A stretch of DNA of 64,000 bases. Origin: Epiperipatus broadwayi. Its lineage: Eukaryota; Onychophora; Udeonychophora; Euonychophora; Peripatidae. The stretch lies in the NCBI GenBank assembly GCA_028023455.1, contig JAQFVV010006335.1, forward strand, positions 626,741-690,740, in the 5' to 3' direction. Numbering within the stretch: the first letter of the stretch is position 1; the number at the start of each line of letters is the position of its first letter. Below, one piece after another: positions 38,385-51,099 of this stretch. Below the pieces are notes generated by a model. It made no database searches. It saw only the letters and a list, made by a program, of their open reading frames with translations, and was not told the origin of the DNA. Made by a program: the position numbers and the translations under genes.

Positions 38385-38625
38385 CACTCCAATATGTAAG
38401 ATATAGGGGGTTTGAACTAAGACTTTTACATGACCCTCAACTATTCACTCTATCTCATACTGCTGACACCCTTGATTTCACATATTTCAAAAAGAAAAAC
38501 AATAATCAATATATGTATTTTAAGCTAAACCAGCACTCGTCAGTCAGTCCAGATTATCTTCACACATATATACAATCAATACTCAGCTTATATTTTAATA
38601 TTATAATTTTATGCAGTGAGATAAA
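38385..38625 (-). mobile_element. Repeat family B, minus-strand copy
   Basis: Inverse of the 43.0 kb copy: the minus strand reads TGTGTGAAGATAATCTGGAC, the ribozyme region, then GATTATTG, GAGATAGAGTGAATAG and CATGTAAAAGTC. About 80% similar to the other copies. Confidence 0.7.
38503..38556 (-). ncRNA. Decayed family B hammerhead
   Basis: On the minus strand CTGACGA is intact and the 5' half of stem II is GTGCT, but the 3' half is AGCTT and G12 is A (AAAAT). Downstream ACATATATTG is conserved. Probably inactive. Confidence 0.6.
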
Positions 38626-39139
38626 ATTCGAATGTAACTTAAACAAAACGTAAATTATTCATTTTAGCAACAGATAAACAAACATGCACTTCTTCAAGCC
38701 ATTCTAGAATAGGAATGAGCAATTAACAAAAATCAGATGCTAGTGTTATTGCTGTGGTAAGGTAATGAATTCGAGAAATGTTTCTGAATTGTAGTTCAAA
38801 CTATCATCCCAACCCTCATAAGCAAATTTGATCATTTTTCATTGTAGATGATAGTATTGATGAAAGACCTCATTCTATGTTATTGTTATTGAACTTCAGC
38901 ATCGGTGCTATAATTTTATACATCCCATTAGCTGTTGTTACTTCTGATGAAGGTCAAATTCTTATGTGCAATTTTTTTTTCAGAGTCATTCTATATCTAA
39001 AAATGTCATTGGAGAAGAGCAGTGAATTGATTGATTGCTATTAAACACTGATTAAATAGAAATAAAAAGCAGCCATATGTTATATTTCTTATACTACCAT
39101 GTATTGTAGAGTTATAATTATTTATTAAGCATACAGGAA
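38626..39139. other. AT-rich DNA, nothing recognised
   Basis: No supported feature. Confidence 0.45.
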
Positions 39140-39600
39140 GTATAAGTAAATACTTTTAAGACAGGCTATAATCAGCATCAAATGCACCTTCAAATTTATA
39201 ATAGTCAGGCAATATCTTTGTTTTGCTGATAGAGGGACTTCTCAAATAGTGACTTTTATGAAGATAGAGTGGCCATCTTATTTTTAACATAACTTTCCAC
39301 TTATTAACTAATTGTAAATCATAAGATTTCATGAACGTTAATTTGTTTAGGAAATAGTTAACTTAAACAGAGAAGAGAACAACAGCTTCATGTTCCCAAA
39401 TCAAAATTCTTAAGATTGATCTAAACAAGTGGAAAGTTAGGTTAGAGATAAGATGGCCACTCTTATCTTTATTAAAGTTGATATCTTGTGTCATGATTTG
39501 AGAGGTCACTCTATTGGCAAAATAAAGATATTGCTTGATTATTATACATTTCAAGGCACATTTGATACAGATTATGGTGTGTCTTAAAAGTATTTACTAC
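39140..39600. mobile_element. Fold-back (MITE-like) palindrome, about 460 bp
   Basis: Arms of about 170 bp: AGTAAATACTTTTAAGACA / TGTCTTAAAAGTATTTACT, CAGGCAATATCTTTG / AAAGATATTGCTTG, GATAGAGTGGCCATCTTAT / ATAAGATGGCCACTCTTATC and TAACTTTCCACTT / AAGTGGAAAGTTA. Similar in design to the 7.7 kb element but unrelated in sequence. The ORF at 39363-39554 lies in one arm and is not supported. Confidence 0.7.
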
Positions 39601-40109
39601 CATGCTTTACAACTATAAACGTATTTGAAAAAAAAAAACAAAAAAAAACAAAACAAATTCACCATGATTATTCTCATTTTCGAACATTATTGATGGATTG
39701 CAGAAGTTATTCCAATTATCATGAATAGTTAAATTCTAAATTAAAATTTTTTATGAAATATTTAATTACCATTAAATGTACTTTATTGCGACTTTTCTAG
39801 ATCTATGACAAGAATGATTTAATATTACTAACAATTTCTATTTTTAATACTGGTAGTTTTTTTTTCCAATCTTTATATGTAAATATAAATTGATGTTTTC
39901 ATTTCATCTTAATAAAATAGCACTGTGATTTGAATTTTTAGATTACTTCTTTTTTATTTGAAATTTCTTTAACTGAGGCTAACAGATAATTATTAAATAA
40001 GTTGGATCAGGTGTTGTCACTTACAGAAAAAAATTGCATTGTTATTTTTTCTTTGAATTATTATAATATTTTAATTAATCCAATTTCTCCAATCTTTAGC
40101 CTCTCTGCC
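39601..40109. other. AT-rich DNA, nothing recognised
   Basis: No supported feature; downstream (3') flank of the minus-strand LINE. Confidence 0.4.
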
Positions 40110-42565
40110 ACAACACACACACAAATATTATTTCATATACCCATCTTACAAGTGACCTGTTTCTAAACATATTATTCTTTTGGAATCCACTTTAAGATTT
40201 CAATTCTCCATCTATTTTCGTCTTATCTAGGAACATATATAGATCTTCTTTTATTTCAGTTTCTGCTTTCAATTGTGTCAGTGATACCTGTTTGTTCTCT
40301 CATCCATATTTTTCATTTTCAATCTGTTTTTGGTATTGCAACATACATCTCTCCATATTTTGTGTCTAAAGACTATGAGTCACTCATCTGTAAAATGTAC
40401 AAGTTTCAGATTAATAAGCAAGAACTGGTAAAACACATCTGTTTTTCGAACTTATAGGCATATTTCATTTTAATAGAAGTTTTTGCAATCAAAATCTTTT
40501 CATCCAAGTTTAATTTTATAATTAATTTAATCAATTATGTTTTCATTAATATTAATAAATTGCTGTTAATTTATTTTTAATTTGTGATTATCAATCTTTA
40601 TTTTCTTTCCAGAGAAAATCCATTGAACGTTACTGTAATTTTTATAGTATTTATTTTTAATCTTACTTTCTTACTTTCACTTAAAAACTTTTGTAATATT
40701 TTCTAAAGTTGTGAAGCATTATTTGCAAAAATAATCACATCAACTGCAAAATCTTAATAATTTAAAATAGTCTTTATTTATTTTACTCCCAATGCTTCGT
40801 ATTTTAATCCACAAAGAACTTCTTGTAAAACTACTGCTAAACATTCTAACATATAAAATCACTCTGTCATTTATTATTTCAATATTGGTATCATCACTGT
40901 TGTTACATTTTGATAAATATTCTTCAGAATATGACACTCAGTTCTATATATAGATGATCCAATGCTTTACATCATTCTAAAAATTTTTATCCTTTTTCAT
41001 AATTTACAAATCCAAAGCATAATGACAACATATATTTATTGGTCCTTTTCTAAAATCTCTCAATACTTGGATATGATCCAGTGTATTAAAACCACTTAAA
41101 AATCAAGCTTATTTTTTTGGCTGAATAGAATTTAAAGTTTACTGCAGACTTGTAATTATCTTGATAAAAATATTTGTATAGAAGTGATAAAAGACTGATA
41201 AGCCTATAACTTCTAACATCTTTCTTATTATATTTCTATATACCAACATTAGTATTGCATTATACAATTATCTGAAGCATTTGGTATATTGATTTTTCCA
41301 ACAAGTTTTCTATTCTTCACCTGTTTTTTTTAATATATATTATAATTCAATCATTTTCTGAAGCTTCTTCCAACTTCCTAGATTTAATTGCATGTCTCAT
41401 TTCTTTATTTATGATGCTGATCATTTCAAAAATGGAAAAATTATAGACAATACTTTATTATCTTATTCATTATTTTTCACAGAAGTTTTGTACATATTCA
41501 TGATGCCACTTTTTTATGATAATAGTTTCACATTTTCTTTTTATTGCAGAAATAACATTTTTTCCAATAAGGTGTTACACTTCTTAGAGTTTTAATCTCT
41601 TCTATAGCTTTCCTTGTAAATTCATAATTATATTTTTTAAACTTTTTTTCATACTATTTTATAAAATTCTACATATTAAATTCTTTATAGTGATACATAT
41701 TTATATATTTTCATATATTTTTTCTTTATGTTGTGTTTTGTTTTAAATGAAAACATTCTGATTAAGTTATTTTTCTACTAGCTATCTTTGTTGCAGTTTT
41801 TATTGGTATATCTGCTATCATTTTATTGATGTCATTCAAATCTGAATCATATTAACAACCTTTTGACATAGTAAGTCTTAATTTAAAATCATTGTAGTTT
41901 TCTGAGTATTAGAACTACTGATATATATGTTACATTTCAGTATTTGATGAACACATTCTGCTATGATTCTATTAAAAATATTACAATCTTATAATGCATA
42001 TTTTCTGTTATTCAAATTATAATCCAATTCCATAATATCTTAGTTTGAATTTTTCCATTTCTAAGTAGCATTTTTAATCCTAACTATGCGAATCTGTATC
42101 CGCTCTCATTTCTATCACCACATAAAAAATTACCTATTTTACTTTTATCTTTTAATCATTTACTAATTCTAGAATTAAAATCTCCCATAATAATTTTAAA
42201 ATACTGTTTTGTCTGATCAAAAACACTTTATACTGCCATATAAAAATCTCTACTTTTTTCAACACTGTGAGAACTTGATTGAATATAAACTTGAATTATC
42301 TGCATTTAAGTATCTTCTAATAAATTGAATGTGTAATCTACCCAATCTGTCTGGTATACTGTAATGTATTTCTTCCACTTTTTATTGATAATAAACCCAC
42401 TTAACTTGTACTTTCAATATTTTTGTTTCTGAAATAAAACACATGCCCACTTTTTAAATTAATTGTCTCTTCACTTTTTCTTCTAACTTCATAAAGTCTA
42501 AAATTTTCCATTTAATATTAGATAGTCTTTTTAATTCACATAATGTTCTTTCACTGGAAAAGAAT
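40110..42565 (-). pseudogene. RTE-type LINE, endonuclease + reverse transcriptase, nearly complete but decayed
   Basis: Read on the minus strand from 42565 down. Apurinic-type endonuclease: SERTLCELKRLSNIKW, a LREVRRKxEExLNLKSGHVFY-like stretch, IIMGDFNSRIS (42160-42190, with the catalytic Asp/Asn of the EN fold), and KIGNFLCGDRNESG. Reverse transcriptase: LSVFYHFYTNIFIKIITS (PISLLSxLYKxF block, about 41200), FNTLDHIQVLR, LRFAVDVIIFANNASQL (the FADD box with D changed to V, about 40715-40752) and SKKVRLKINTIK. C-terminus: MERCMLQYPKQ (about 40330) and RNRSLVRWVYEI (about 40140). Many frameshifts and stops. The layout EN-RT-'MERxML...RGRPxxRW' is that of RTE/BovB-like elements. Clade placement within RTE is inferred. 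Confidence 0.85.
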
Positions 42566-42964
42566 ATGCAGTAGAGTGAAGCTTGGATATGCAATTAGGG
42601 AATTTCTAGCGCCCTCTGACATTGGCTATCATACACCATTTTCACTGCTGACTTTACAGTCACTTAGAAATAAGTCATAATTTACATTTTTTCTGATGGG
42701 GATATAAATATCTAGTAAAAAGTGTTTATTCACACAGACATTCATTTTGGCTTCAAGAAAACTCAACTGATATTTCAGTTACGATTCATTTGGCAATTAA
42801 GAAGAAAGATCATTGCATTTCTTGATTTTAAAATCAAAGTTAAAAATTCAATAAGCCCATCACACTGGGTGATATATATTGAGGAATTATCTATCTATGT
42901 TCATGTAACTATAAAATTATTAGCTTTAACTCAGACTAAAATGTAATTATAAATATAGAAGACA
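42566..42964. other. Flank of LINE, nothing recognised
   Basis: The ORF at 42722-42946 (74 codons) has no recognisable motif. Confidence 0.4.
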
Positions 42965-43205
42965 GTATATAAATTGACTATCTAATATAAAGCTGAGCAC
43001 TGATTATATATATATGTGTGAGGATAGTAATCTATATCAACTGATGATTGCTAGTTTAGCATGAAATACATATATTGGTGATTATTTAGCTTTTCAACAT
43101 GTGTGTGATCAGGTGGGTCAGCAACATGAGATGGCACTGAGAGTAGTGGGTCGTGTGAAAGTTTGAGTTCGAATCCTACATATATTACATATATAAATGC
43201 AGGTT
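42965..43205 (+). mobile_element. Repeat family B, plus-strand copy
   Basis: AAGCTGAGCACTGATTATATA, ribozyme at 43028-43084, CTTTTCAACATGTGTGTG, CAGCAACATGAGATGG, GTGGGTCGTGTGAAAG and GAGTTCGAATCCTAC. GAGTTCGAATCCT fits an RNA polymerase III B box (GGTTCRANNCC) but no A box is seen at tRNA spacing. A short (TA)n occurs at the 5' site also expanded at 15.5 and 51.9 kb. Confidence 0.75.
43028..43084 (+). ncRNA. Type I hammerhead ribozyme, family B, core intact
   Basis: Stem I TAATC-[TAT]-ATCAA before the core pairs with TTGGT-GATTA after it (ten pairs, one G-T). Core CTGATGA 43041-43047. Stem II TTGCT-AGTTT-AGCAT has four pairs but a T-T at the base (10.1/11.1) where G-C is usual. GAAA 43063-43066. 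Stem III ATA-CA-TAT, then A 43074 as H17; predicted cleavage between 43074 and 43075. All conserved core residues are present. The T-T mismatch and two-base loop are weak points for activity as a monomer. Confidence 0.75.
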
Positions 43206-43473
<268 letters not shown>

Positions 43474-43819
43474 GTAACTTAATAAAATTACTCAAAGAAA
43501 TATTTAAAGGAGTCCAAATATCAAGATATTAAGTAAATTATGAGCAAATTATTATAGCAATGTATTATAACTCAGGTATATGGCAAAATATCAAAAATTA
43601 AATGATGATCAAAAGATATTATTATATCTGAGTAAAGGAGTCCAATATCAAAATTAAAGGTTGATCAAATTATTAATAACCAGTATTATATGAAATCACG
43701 TGAAGTGAGTACACTAGTAATTCAATAAAATATAACTCAGGTATACAGGCAGTAGGTTTTATCCACTTTCATTTCTTGGTTTGATGTTAAGTGCATGTTT
43801 AAACAAATACTAAGTGAAT

Positions 43820-43915
43820 ATGGTCTAGCAGGGCGCCACTAGATTATCTGAATCTAGACACGGTTATATCTGATAACCTTTCACATGTACCGGGTTTGAA
43901 TCCCTTTTTGGTACT
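43820..43915 (+). other. tRNA-SINE-like sequence (weak)
   Basis: TGGTCTAGCAG resembles an A box and GGTTTGAATCC a B box, each with one mismatch, but they are 73 bp apart, more than in a tRNA. TGTACCGGGTTTGAATC also resembles the inverse of the LTR end at 4367-4382. It may be a decayed SINE. Confidence 0.3.
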
Positions 43916-46837
43916 TTATTTCTAATAAAAATGAGAGATTTTGCTTTTTGAGCCATATCACTAGAAGCACTAATAGTTAGGTAAAAGTAAAACATCTTTA
44001 AACCACAGTGGAGTTCATTGAACATAAATCATTTCTCAGATCTTAACATAACAAATGTGTTTCAATATTTTTATAAGTTCACTAGCTCAGATTATATATA
44101 ACTAATTTAGGATGGCAATTCACTCATCCTTGCATGAAATAGATGATGGGATGTGGTTATAATAATACTAAGAAATCACTAAATATTATAAAATCAATAT
44201 TTATTTATGGCCTTTAAACAGTTAAACAGCTCATTAATTAAAACGTTGATGACGATGATGATGATGATAATAATAACGATAATGACAAGGGTTTCAACTA
44301 CAGCTCTAGGACTAAGCCTAAACATAAAACTAATTTTTATAAAGAAATTCATAATTATTGCTTAATTTTAGCATATTTACTTATATCTTAAATAACTAAT
44401 ATTCAACCATTGATGATGATGAATAATCACACTTAACCAAGACTACACTTAATGAAATATATACGCCTCGTTTAATAAAACAAACTAATATTTATTACTA
44501 CATTTCTAACATATACATAAAAATTTCTAGATAAATATGAAAATTGACATGAATAATAATAATAATTGATTATATAACAATCCTCAGATTAATTTTAAGT
44601 TCTTCCCCCTTTCCCTTCAAATGTATTTTGTATTAAGTTGGACGTCACATTGACCATGATTTTCACTCCATGAGAAAAGTATTTCAAAAAAAAATATTAT
44701 CTGCTCATTAGCACACATACTTTAAAAATCCAACATGTAAATAGAATGTAAAAAAAAAATGTTAGTAAAATTGAAAGAGCAAGTTTTAGAAAAGAGTTTT
44801 AAATTATTTTCTCCCCCCTCCCTTCCAAGCGCTGAAATCTATACTTAACTTGAAACAAAATAATCTAATATTCTAATACTACTCATTATTTCACATTCAC
44901 TCACAATTATACACATATAAAATATCATTATGTATGTGCGTGTTTTATCCCATAATAACAAAATATTATTAAAAACCAAAATAATAATAATATATCAGTT
45001 AAAACTAAAATCATAATACCATAAAAAAAAATTGTTTTACACATTCATATTTCATAACTGTAAAATTAATAAACATATAATTTTGATACATTCAAGATAA
45101 TTTATGAAGCTCAAAGTTATTATTAGTAAGACATTCTTGTTTTAATCGATCTGAATAGTCTTTAAAAGTTCTTTAAATAAAAATATACCACTTTATTGCT
45201 AAAATGTTTATTAAGACTGATATCATAAAGAAAATAGATATAAAAAGTCATATTACCGATCTTTTGTTTGTGGCGAATTTCCAAGGGTTCAAACTTGTCT
45301 TGTATAAGGTTTATATTTCTGCAGCTACCATTTCCGTTTTATGTGGGAACAATCTCTTTCTTGAGGTGTATAACTATTTGATGATGGTGACTCTATTGAG
45401 GTTATTTGCTTTAGTGGATAATTTGGAAATCATTATATTAATTTTTCTTCTCTTCCTGTCAAGCATGTGGATGAAACACAGCAGTTGTTTTCACATTTGT
45501 AAATTTTCTTGAGTTTAAAATCAGTTGTTGTAACAATTAATTGGACTTGATGATTAATATTTATCAGTAGATTAATTCATCTTCTTTGAATGCAGGTGAA
45601 TGCTTTCTTCCTTCTATTAAAAACATCTTATTTATCTGGTCAGTTGAAAGGTGTAGAATATTATTTTAGACACATCTTTTCTTTCCTATGTGATGTGCAG
45701 CTTCCTCCAGATGGTCCAGCAAATGGGACATACATATAATTTTTCTAGCCTGCCATTTCTTATATTTTCAACATTCAAATTTGATAGTTTAATAATCTGA
45801 ATCAATCACAATAATCCTAATAATAATTCAAGACAGCTTTTTATATCCAATTTTTAGCTAACTTAACCAATCAGAGATAGCATCACTTGCTATTTTTGGA
45901 CAAATTTGTTTTAATTAGATCTCTAATTTATTTTCAACTATATTATTTTTCAACTGAAAAGTTTAATCCTTTTTCCAGACACTTTTGTTTTAAAAAAAAA
46001 TAGACTCAATTCTTATTTCCTTTCTTTTTTTTTTTTTTTCTTTTTAACATCCAGGTAACACTTCAAATCTTTGAGCTTCCTTCTTTAGATCTTGATAAGA
46101 CAATTTCAAAAATTATAGTTCTGACCCATTATAAGCTTCCAAAGTGAAAAACAATTATTTACAAAAAAAAAATTGCTACAAAGATTGATATCTGATTAAA
46201 CAGATTTCCTCTTTTAACAAACAATTGTACAAAAAAAAATAATTTAACAGATTTAATACTTCCTTTTCTTTCAATATTTAGGAAATGTAAAATTTTGTAT
46301 GTAATGTACACACATCCTTCATTCTTTCAAATCATTCATAAACTAACCTTAAATACTATAATTGCTAGCTTAGTAATTATAACCCAATTATTTAATTAAA
46401 TCTGTAACTTTTAAATCCCAATTATAATTAAAGAAAAGCAAAATAAAAGTATAGAATAAAATATTAGAATTGATCAAGCATAGGTTAGTTTTAAAGAAAG
46501 TTAAAATGTTTAATATTTGAAATATAAAACAATTAAATAATTTACACATACATTGCCTATATGTATGCATTATAACTTTGCTTTTTAAAGAAAAATTAAA
46601 TATTAAATAGTTTAAATGTGTGTATTACCTTTCTATCAACACACAAACAAGTAAAGCATGTAATTGTTGACCCATTCTTTCTCTGTTTAAAGCTTTTAGA
46701 ACTGGACCTTGTAGGGTTTAAACTTGGATGCCCTACAGCTTCATTTATGATTATATAAAAATGTGATGATGATTTTGTTTTACACTTTCTTACATGCACA
46801 TTACTATAAATTTGGCTAGTGACCAAATTGTAATGGC

Positions 46838-46840
<3 letters not shown>
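43916..46840. other. AT-rich DNA, nothing recognised
   Basis: Contains a short (ATG)n near 44250. The 102-codon ORF at 45204-45512 is hydrophobic at its end and matches nothing I know. The 45600-45760 stretch is less AT-rich but closed in all frames. Confidence 0.4.

Positions 46841-46928
<88 letters not shown>
46841..46928. repeat. (TA)n microsatellite
   Basis: About 44 TA units. The 119-codon minus ORF over it is an Ile-Tyr repeat artefact. Confidence 0.97.
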
Positions 46929-46931
<3 letters not shown>

Positions 46932-48690
46932 TTTTTTCTTCTTAAAATAATTCATTAGTATCTGTACAATGCATAATTTGGTACCATATTAGAGTGGCCA
47001 ATTCTAAAGCTCAAGTAGCATGAATCTTGGTTCATTTTTTCACTTTCAACACTCAACATATTTGTGAACTTTTATGCTATAAAGCATTAAATTATTGTTT
47101 ATTTAGTATGAAGTGTGAAAAATTGTTGTATGTTTAATTACATGCTTAAATGGTGCTAAATTTTAAAATAATATTTTTTTGAAAAAACAATTGTTTACAT
47201 TTTTATATAATTTTTATCCAGTTAGTGTTTATATGAAAAAAAAAAAGAAAATGTATTTTCATTTGCTTTACAGTTTTGTTATTTGAAACTTTTTAAAGTG
47301 CTTCTTTCATATTAGAACAAACATTTTTGTTATCCCAAAAAAATATTACTTTTTGACTAAACTATCTGGAATAGATAAGTTATCAAAATACGAGTATTTG
47401 CATGCATTAGTTTGATAATAAATTCTAACTTACCTTTCATTATCTAGTAAGGTGCTCATGTGAATTACTTATTCATTTCTCTAAATAAAATGCTAGTGAA
47501 TATCCAAATGTTTTTTTTTTCAATACAAAAAAAGCTAAAAGCCAAAATTAAAACTTTTAAATTGTTAAAATCCCACATGATTACCTTTCTTTATGATTAC
47601 TAAACCGTGAACGACGTAACACTACTTTAAAACTTTTGCGACTACATTTTAAATAGATCCATCTAAGCAAAGACAACAATACGATGATGTTTTTATCAAT
47701 TTTAAATTTTGTTGTTTTATTTCTAATTAAAAATTATAAATACCTGTATAATAGTTTTGTAGATTGTGGGTTCGATGCTTGAAGGAATAATTCTAAATCT
47801 GTTTGTCTATATGTAAAATATCACAATTTTAAAAGTTTAACATATCTCTAAATTCTGTAAAAATGACCCATAGGTAAATGGAAGAGGGAGAAGGGGGTTG
47901 GTGGAGAAATCAAGTGCATTGTACAATTTATTAATTTATTTTTATTATTTTTTTCGTTAAATATTACTTAATGTTTATTATTACTTGAGATTATGAATAA
48001 TTTCTATTCTCAAAATTAATTCCTTTTTATATAGAGAAAATGAAATCAATAACATTCTGCTTAAATAGATGGAGAGAAAAAATCTTTTTGCATTTAAATT
48101 AAATATTGGTTATGTTTTCATCTTTTTAAAAATAAGTTCATAATAATATTGATTTAAAAAAAAATAAAAACTTTTTCATAACTCCAATACATATTTATTA
48201 CGTTATGTAGTTGTTTAATATTAACATTAATACGAGATAAATTCTGAAAAAATTAAAATATCTTTTATACAAAAGATAAACAATATGTTGAAGCATAAAA
48301 AACAATAGTTTGTAGAGGAAAAAGCTGCGAACATAATTTATTTAAAAAATATATAGAAATTTGTATAATGATTTTAATATGGATAATAATGTTAACATTA
48401 ACATTTAATAAACTAAGATCAGATATGAAAGTCATACTAATTATATTAATTGTTCAGTAAATAACTTTTATACTTTTTTTAAAAAATGGTTCATTTATTA
48501 TAATATATAAATTATTCTCTACATATTCATCTTTTTCATAAATCTTGTTTTATTACATAATTCACGTTCATTTCGATATTCGTAAATGCATTGTTTATAC
48601 AACTTTTGCTATATTATATTCATTTACATTTGTTTTTATAAATGAGGATATAACTGATAATATATATATTATAATGGTCTGATGTGAAGT
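46929..48690. other. AT-rich DNA, nothing recognised
   Basis: Contains a purine-rich run at 47881-47905. No supported gene. Confidence 0.45.
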
Positions 48691-48714
48691 GGAAGTTCCA
48701 GTCTTACTGTATCT

Positions 48715-48800
48715 GCACTACAGCGCGCCACCAGGCATTTGAACCTGGAAAATTTATAGAGTAGGCAAATTCACACTGTTAAAGATCCAACTTTTATTTA
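48715..48800 (-). other. tRNA-SINE-like sequence (weak)
   Basis: On the minus strand CCAGGTTCAAATGCCTGG contains a B-box-like core, followed by GGCGCGCTGTAGTGCAG, much more GC-rich than its surroundings. No convincing A box. Possibly a SINE remnant. Confidence 0.3.
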
Positions 48801-49019
48801 TTAAGGCTATCAGCCCAAGTCACTAGCTCAGTGAGATGCAGAGATTTATAAAATATAAATTATTTAAAATATATCTTCAATATAAAAAAATAAAAGCCAC
48901 TGCCAGTAATTAACACACAAATACCATTTAATCATTTAAAATTTGAGGAATAACATTTATTATTTTATATTTTAATATTAACTTTTAATTTAAATTATTA
49001 TTTTAAAATTTTAAACCAT

Positions 49020-49920
49020 ACTCACAGATGAATTTAATAATATTTTTTAAGAATGTCAAGTATGAATAAACTACATAGATTGCATTTGAAAAGAAAATAT
49101 TCTATCCCTTATTTAACCTTAGGCCAAAAGTTCACAGTCAAACTGATGTCAATCCATCTGATACATCGATGTATTCAATGCAACATGAATACGACAGCAC
49201 AAATACCATATTGTCAGGAATGTACATCTGAACAACATGGTTAGAGAAAACATTGACTCTTGTCCAGACAGGAATTTTACATGTCTGGAAAGAAGAACAA
49301 TAAAAAAAAACTCCATAGGAAGGTACTGCATTTTCCATCTTACTATTCCCTTCCATAGGCAAAAAGAGAGTGTGTGGTATATATTGCAATCCTGCATGTG
49401 GTGGACCTCATACTACATTTACTAATTACACCAATATATCCAATCCATTGACCCAATTCAACTACGAAACAAATAACCTAAGATTAACCATCCCTTAATT
49501 AAGTAATATAACTTTACAAATCTATATAGCCATTCATGCCCAACTTAATTTTAACATTTATATAATTTCAACCAGATGAATTTTATAAAAGTTTGTTTTT
49601 TAATGTTGAGTATAGATTGGCTACATAGATTACATGGTTAAAAACATTTCAAAATAAGCATAAACGATCAAAATATAAAGTCATTGATGGAATTGCAGAA
49701 GGAAATTTACAAGAAACCCAATGGCATTCATCATAAGATGCCGCATTGACACCAATAACTTAAAAGACATCTGAGTAAATATATTTTAGATACCATAATG
49801 TATCATTATTTACCGAATGTCTATATATTCTAATCAAATATGAAAACAAAAACATAATTAAACATTAACGAATCTATGCAAGCATCTATACCCAACTTAA
49901 ATATAATGCATTTAAAAATT
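49020..49920. repeat. Degenerate tandem duplication, unit about 550 bp
   Basis: CAGATGAATTTAATA...GTCAAGTATGAATAAACTACATAGATT near 49024 recurs as CAGATGAATTTTATA...GTTGAGTATAGATTGGCTACATAGATT near 49574, and a shared AACTTAA...TTTATA tail lies near 49540 and 49890. Several overlapping ORFs at 49053-49425 are open on both strands but carry no known domain. Identity of the source is unknown. Confidence 0.45.
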
Positions 49921-50620
49921 TTATACAATATTAATAAAAATTAAAAAATGGAAATGATTTTTAGCAAACTCAAATGTATAAAAATTAAACATTAATAATT
50001 AATTTGAAAACTTAAAGGTCAGATAAAAGTTCATTTTAAAATTTAAGTTAGCTGAATATTAAAAGCTTGTCAAATCTTAAAGTTCTTAATTACTTTTAGT
50101 AAAAAATTTCCATTTATATCTTACAGTAGAAGAGTTCCTGGTGTCAATTCCCACAAAGTCTTTATTTGAAGACCGGTCTATCTGAAGGTGGCCTTAGCTG
50201 GTTCAATCCTGGTATTACAGTCATTTCATTTTTAAATAAGTGAGAGAGAATGACAAGTGCATCTTATTGCCCTTCTCACAAAAACAAGCTGGAACTGTTC
50301 TTAATTTTAATATTTTTCCTATTATACCAATCGTCCGGATTCTCTGAACAATGGTTTCCTGTTCCAAATTTTCATTACAATCCGAGTCTTCATTGCTGCT
50401 TCTATTGGTCATCTAATTTATTTTTGTTCTCTTATCTATATTTCATCTGATTTTTTATATAAGAGCCCCAAGCGCTAGTTTGCTTTTTGTTTAATTTATA
50501 AAACAATCATATTCATTTACAGAAATATTTTATCTTTATATCTTGTACTTTTTTCTAAAAAAGTATGTTCAAATACTTTTTTTTATTTTAAAAAAATACT
50601 TTTAAAGTTTTGCATCTGTG

Positions 50621-50622
<2 letters not shown>
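49921..50622. other. AT-rich DNA, nothing recognised
   Basis: The overlapping ORFs at 50221-50450 match nothing I recognise. Confidence 0.4.

Positions 50623-50692
<70 letters not shown>
50623..50692. repeat. (TA)n microsatellite
   Basis: About 34 TA units. Confidence 0.96.
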
Positions 50693-50695
<3 letters not shown>

Positions 50696-50793
50696 TGAAC
50701 AACTCTTTGATTTTAGCTTTTAGTTTTTTATTTACGAACTTAAATTTTTTTTTTATTCTAATTTTAAATTAATGTAATGGCATATACTGCTAC

Positions 50794-51099
<306 letters not shown>

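Noticed and set aside
43888-43904. Similarity of TGTACCGGGTTTGAATC to the inverse LTR end
   Set aside because: Only about 16 bases and it contains a B-box-like motif common to tRNA-derived sequences; not enough to call an LTR fragment.
45204-45512. 102-codon plus ORF
   Set aside because: No motif, no splice or neighbouring exon evidence; rejected as a gene for lack of support.
46596-46955. 119-codon minus ORF (also ORFs at 34586, 51844, 52727, 59120, 59217)
   Set aside because: Made of Ile-Tyr repeats from (TA)n tracts; no coding signal.
49053-49425. Cluster of overlapping ORFs with several Cys residues, possible zinc-binding exon
   Set aside because: Cys spacing fits no known finger, frames overlap on both strands, and the segment belongs to a diverged duplication.
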